DNA from: Betaproteobacteria bacterium UBA5582
GTDB taxonomy: Bacteria > Pseudomonadota > Gammaproteobacteria > Burkholderiales > Rhodocyclaceae
DNA length: 8,126 bases
NCBI GenBank assembly: GCA_002425245.1
Contig: DILW01000135.1
Span: 1-8,126 of the forward strand
Direction of reading: 5' to 3'
Part shown: positions 5,536 to 8,126 of the stretch, piece after piece
How the letters are laid out: each line of letters begins with the position of its first letter
Position numbering within the stretch: position 1 is the first letter of the stretch
The notes under the pieces: generated by a model
The model's database searches: none
What the model saw: only the letters and a program-made list of their open reading frames with translations
Told to the model about the DNA's origin: nothing
Translations under genes and position numbers: made by a program

Positions 5536-7128
5536 TCAGTGGCGGAAGTGACGGGCGCCGGTGAACACCATGGCGATGCCGTGTTCGTCGGCTGCCGCGA
5601 TGACTTCCTCGTCGCGCATCGAGCCGCCCGGCTGGATGACGGCCTTGGCGCCGGCTTCGGCGAGCACGTCGAGGCCGTCGCGGAACGGGAAGAAGGCGTC
5701 GGAAGCGACCACCGAACCCTTGAGTTCGAGGCCGGCGTTCTGCGCCTTGATGCAGGCGATCTTGGTCGAATCGACACGGCTCATCTGGCCGGCGCCGACG
5801 CCCAGGGTCATGCCGCCACCGCAGAAGACGATGGCGTTGGACTTGACGAACTTGGCGACGCGCTCGGCGAAGAGCAGGTCTTCGATCTGCAGCAGGGTCG
5901 GCTGGACCTTGGTGACCACCTTCAGATCCTTGACCTGGGCGGTGAAGTCGTCCGCGGTCTGGACCAGCAGGCCGCCGCCGACGCGCTTCAGTTCGAGCTT
6001 GTTGAGGTCGCGGCCGAGCGGTACGACCAGTACGCGCAGGTTCTGCTTGGACGCCAGCGCGGCCTTGGCTTCGGCGGTGAAGGACGGGGCGATCAGCACT
6101 TCGACGAAGTGCTTGCGCTGGTTCATGGCTTCAACGATGTCGATGCCGACTTCGCCGTTGAAGGCGATGATGCCGCCGAAGGCCGAGGTCGAATCGGTCA
6201 GGAAGGCCTTTTCGTAGGCGCGCAGCAACTGGCTGTCGACCGCCACGCCGCAGGGGTTGGCGTGCTTGATGATGACGCAGGCCGGCGCTTCGAAGGCCTT
6301 GACACATTCCCAGGCGGCATCCGAGTCGGCGATGTTGTTGTAGGACAGTTCCTTGCCCTGCAGCTGGGTGTAATTGGCGATGCTGCCCGGCAGGGCGCTG
6401 GTGTCGCGGTAGAAGGCAGCGGACTGGTGCGAGTTCTCGCCGTAGCGCAGGGTTTCGACGCGGTCGAAGGCCAGCTGCAGCTTGGCCGGGAACACGGCCG
6501 GGATCGGCGCGGCGGCTTCCGGTTGGGCTTCCGCGCCTTCGTCGAGGCCGGTCAGCCAGTTGGCGATCATGCTGTCGTAGCGGGCGGTGTGCGTGAAGGC
6601 CTTCTTGGCCAGGTTGAAGCGGGTGCCCAGTTGCAGGGCGCCGCCGTTGGCCTTCATTTCTTCAAGCAGCGGAGCGTAGTCTTCCGGATCGGTGACGATG
6701 GCCACGCCGGCGTAGTTCTTGGCCGAGGAACGGACCATGGCCGGGCCGCCGATGTCGATGTTCTCGATGGCGTCGGCCAGCGTCACGCCGGCCTTGGCGA
6801 TGGTGGCGGCGAAGGGGTAGAGGTTCACGCAGACCAGGTCGATGGTCGGAATGCCATGCTCTTCGATGGTCGCCAGGTGTTCCGGCAGGTCGCGACGGGC
6901 GAGGATGCCGCCATGCACCTTCGGGTGCAGGGTCTTGACGCGGCCGTCGAGCATTTCCGGGAAGCCGGTGTAGTCGCCGATTTCGGTGACGGCGAGGCCG
7001 GCGTCGCGCAGCATCTTGGCGGTGCCGCCAGTAGACAGCAGCTTGACGCCTTGCGCGGCGAGGCCCTGGGCGAATTCGAGTACACCCGTCTTGTCGGAGA
7101 CGGAAATCAGCGCTTGCTTGATGGTCAT
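5536..7128 (-). CDS. purH: Bifunctional AICAR transformylase / IMP cyclohydrolase
   Basis: 530 residues, the usual length. It catalyses the last two steps of IMP synthesis: formylation of AICAR by 10-formyl-THF and ring closure of FAICAR. The N-terminal MGS-like cyclohydrolase domain (~1-145) shows SVSDKTG (9-15), LSTGGT (31-36), GRVKTLHPKVHGGILARR (62-79) and VNLYPF (101-106). A variable acidic/Ala-Pro linker lies at ~195-214. The transformylase domain carries LRYGENSHQ (227-235), the catalytic Lys-His motif KHANPCGV (288-295), DSTSAFGG (312-319) and ASDAFFPFRDGLD (475-487), followed by PGGSMRDEE (500-508). All expected blocks are intact. The start is ATG, 6 nt after the fis TAA. No purine-rich ribosome binding site precedes it, so it probably depends on coupling to fis translation. 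A 741-codon stop-free frame on the opposite strand is a shadow of this gene's codon bias. Confidence 0.97.
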   Translation of the reverse strand: MTIKQALISVSDKTGVLEFAQGLAAQGVKLLSTGGTAKMLRDAGLAVTEIGDYTGFPEMLDGRVKTLHPKVHGGILARRDLPEHLATIEEHGIPTIDLVCVNLYPFAATIAKAGVTLADAIENIDIGGPAMVRSSAKNYAGVAIVTDPEDYAPLLEEMKANGGALQLGTRFNLAKKAFTHTARYDSMIANWLTGLDEGAEAQPEAAAPIPAVFPAKLQLAFDRVETLRYGENSHQSAAFYRDTSALPGSIANYTQLQGKELSYNNIADSDAAWECVKAFEAPACVIIKHANPCGVAVDSQLLRAYEKAFLTDSTSAFGGIIAFNGEVGIDIVEAMNQRKHFVEVLIAPSFTAEAKAALASKQNLRVLVVPLGRDLNKLELKRVGGGLLVQTADDFTAQVKDLKVVTKVQPTLLQIEDLLFAERVAKFVKSNAIVFCGGGMTLGVGAGQMSRVDSTKIACIKAQNAGLELKGSVVASDAFFPFRDGLDVLAEAGAKAVIQPGGSMRDEEVIAAADEHGIAMVFTGARHFRH

Positions 7129-7134
7129 GGCGAT

Positions 7135-7368
7135 TTAGAGAAGTTGATGTTCGGTGAGTTTCTTGCGCAGCGTGTTGCGGTTGATGCCCAGCATCTCCGC
7201 TGCCAGCGTCTGGTTGGTGCCGGCCTTGGCCAGCACCAGTTCAAGCATCGGTTTCTCGACGCTCTTCAGGACCATGTCGTAGATCGCCGCCGGCTTCTCG
7301 CCGTCGAGGTCCCGGAAATACTGCTCCAGTGCGTTGATCACGCACCGCCCCAAGTCATGTTGGCTCAT
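7135..7368 (-). CDS. fis: Fis family nucleoid protein / transcription regulator
   Basis: 77 residues. Fis is a homodimeric DNA-bending protein that activates stable-RNA promoters and shapes the nucleoid. The core aligns without gaps to residues ~27-98 of E. coli Fis: ALEQYFRDLDG (13-23), YDMVLKSVEKPMLELVL (30-46), then the helix-turn-helix NQTLAAEMLGINRNTLRKKL (52-71). The ~21 N-terminal residues of the enterobacterial protein, which include the beta-hairpin arm used with Hin-type invertases, are absent, as in other short betaproteobacterial Fis. An NtrC C-terminal fragment is unlikely because the frame is complete with its own start. The ATG overlaps the dusB TGA (ATGA) and has a strong GAGGAGG (complement of 7379-7385) 10 nt upstream. 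It sits between dusB and purH; dusB-fis is a widely conserved pair. Confidence 0.95.
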   Translation of the reverse strand: MSQHDLGRCVINALEQYFRDLDGEKPAAIYDMVLKSVEKPMLELVLAKAGTNQTLAAEMLGINRNTLRKKLTEHQLL

Positions 7369-8126
7369 GCTGCCAACGCCTCCTCAGTCTGGTTGTCCTG
7401 CGTTTCGTATTGCAGGTGTTCCCCTGCTTCGGCCTGGTGGTGGAAGAACTCATCGACCGCCTGCCTCTGTTGTTCGATGGTCGGCAAGGTGTTCATCACC
7501 CGGCGGAAGGCGGCCGAACCGACCAGTCCCTTGGTGTACCAGGAGATGTGTTTGCGGGCGACCTTGACGCCTGTTTCCAGCCCGTAGAAGTCGTAAAGGT
7601 CGTCGAGATGGCCAAGCAGGATGGTGTGGATCTCGGCGACGCTGGCCGGCGGCAGATGCTCGCCGGTCTTCAGGTAATGCTCGATCTCGCGGAAAAGCCA
7701 GGGGCGGCCCTGGGCGGCGCGACCGATCATGACGCCGTCGGCGCCGGTATGGTCGAGGACGAACTTCGCCTTTTCCGGGGTGGTGATGTCGCCGTTGGCG
7801 ATCACCGGGATATTGATCAGCGTCTTGACCATGGCGATGGTGTCGTACTCGGCCTCGCCGGTGTATTGCTGGCAGCGCGTCCGGCCGTGGATGGCGACGG
7901 CGCGTACGCCGGCGCTTTCAGCGATGCGGGCGATGGTCGGCGCGTTGCGGTTGGCGAGGTTCCAGCCGGTGCGGAATTTCAGCGTCACCGGGGTGTCCGG
8001 GACGGCGCCGACGACGGCGTCGAGAATGCGGCCGACCAGCGCTTCGTCCTGCATCAGCGCCGAACCGGCCATCACGTTGCACACCTTCTTGGCCGGGCAG
8101 CCCATGTTGATGTCGATGATCTGGGC
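7365..8126 (-). CDS. dusB: tRNA-dihydrouridine synthase B, 5'-truncated by window edge
   Basis: 253 visible residues of a family protein of about 320-340, so about 70-85 N-terminal residues are outside. It is an FMN- and NADPH-dependent enzyme that reduces a uridine in the tRNA D-loop (U17 for E. coli DusB). The visible part begins AQIIDINMGCPAKKV, with the catalytic cysteine at visible residue 10 (NMGCP). It continues with LKFRTGW (conserved Lys at ~50), AIHGRTRCQQYTG (His at ~80), and the FMN-phosphate-binding NGD (~111-113) and IGRAAQGRPWLF (~134-145), all marks of the Dus TIM barrel. The C-terminal helical tRNA-binding domain contains KHISWYTKGLVGSAAFRRVM. Assignment to DusB over DusA or DusC rests on DINMGCPAKKV and on the following fis gene. 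The reading frame runs cleanly to the window end. The internal ATG at 8105 is not the start. The TGA stop overlaps fis by 4 nt. Confidence 0.95.
   Translation of the reverse strand, partial: AQIIDINMGCPAKKVCNVMAGSALMQDEALVGRILDAVVGAVPDTPVTLKFRTGWNLANRNAPTIARIAESAGVRAVAIHGRTRCQQYTGEAEYDTIAMVKTLINIPVIANGDITTPEKAKFVLDHTGADGVMIGRAAQGRPWLFREIEHYLKTGEHLPPASVAEIHTILLGHLDDLYDFYGLETGVKVARKHISWYTKGLVGSAAFRRVMNTLPTIEQQRQAVDEFFHHQAEAGEHLQYETQDNQTEEALAA
7379..7385 (-). promoter_or_regulatory. fis: Ribosome binding site of fis inside the dusB 3' end
   Basis: GAGGAGG on the - strand, 10 nt before the fis ATG. It encodes the Glu-Glu pair near the C-terminus of DusB (TEEALAA). It is a near-perfect anti-16S match, so fis can be initiated strongly even though its ATG overlaps the dusB stop. 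This fits Fis being needed in far larger amounts than the tRNA enzyme. Confidence 0.65.

Noticed and set aside
5362..7587. 741-codon open frame on the + strand across purH and fis
   Set aside because: It lies opposite intact purH, fis and parts of purD and dusB. Its composition (Gly/Asp/Val/Ala-rich with repeated DG, GD and AV) is the usual mirror of GC-rich codon bias. It has no recognisable domain and crosses several gene boundaries.

Overview
The window is a GC-rich stretch of bacterial chromosome, almost entirely coding, and carries only housekeeping genes. Gene content and order (hemD-hemX-hemY, dusB-fis-purH, and purD next to hemF) together with the protein sequences point to a betaproteobacterium. 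Rhodocyclales (Dechloromonas/Azonexus-like) is my best guess, from memory of related genomes and not from a search. I see no mobile elements, tRNA or rRNA genes, CRISPR arrays or phage genes.

Left part, + strand (2-3171): the 3' end of a heme-biosynthesis operon. It holds hemD (uroporphyrinogen-III synthase, cut by the left edge), hemX and hemY (inner-membrane proteins linked to the heme pathway), then a 79-residue cysteine-motif protein of unknown function with its own strong ribosome binding site. hemD/hemX and hemX/hemY each overlap by 4 nt (ATGA, GTGA).

Right part, - strand (8126 down to 3175): a co-directional series dusB (tRNA dihydrouridine synthase, cut by the right edge), fis (nucleoid protein and regulator), purH and purD (purine biosynthesis), and hemF (oxygen-dependent coproporphyrinogen-III oxidase). 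dusB/fis and purD/hemF overlap by 4 nt, fis/purH are 6 nt apart, and the only real gap is 130 nt between purH and purD.

The two transcription units converge with 3 nt between the stop codons of the small protein and hemF. Heme genes therefore lie at the 3' ends of both units: HemD makes uroporphyrinogen III and HemF acts two steps later on coproporphyrinogen III. PurH and PurD supply steps of IMP synthesis. PurH also uses the folate one-carbon pool.

I found no new multi-gene system. The points most worth a second look are the uncharacterised CX2C/CXC protein at the end of the hem operon, the tight convergent junction with a perfect hairpin inside the hemF 3' end, the dusB-fis-purH-purD-hemF arrangement, and the purH-purD leader with competing short inverted repeats.
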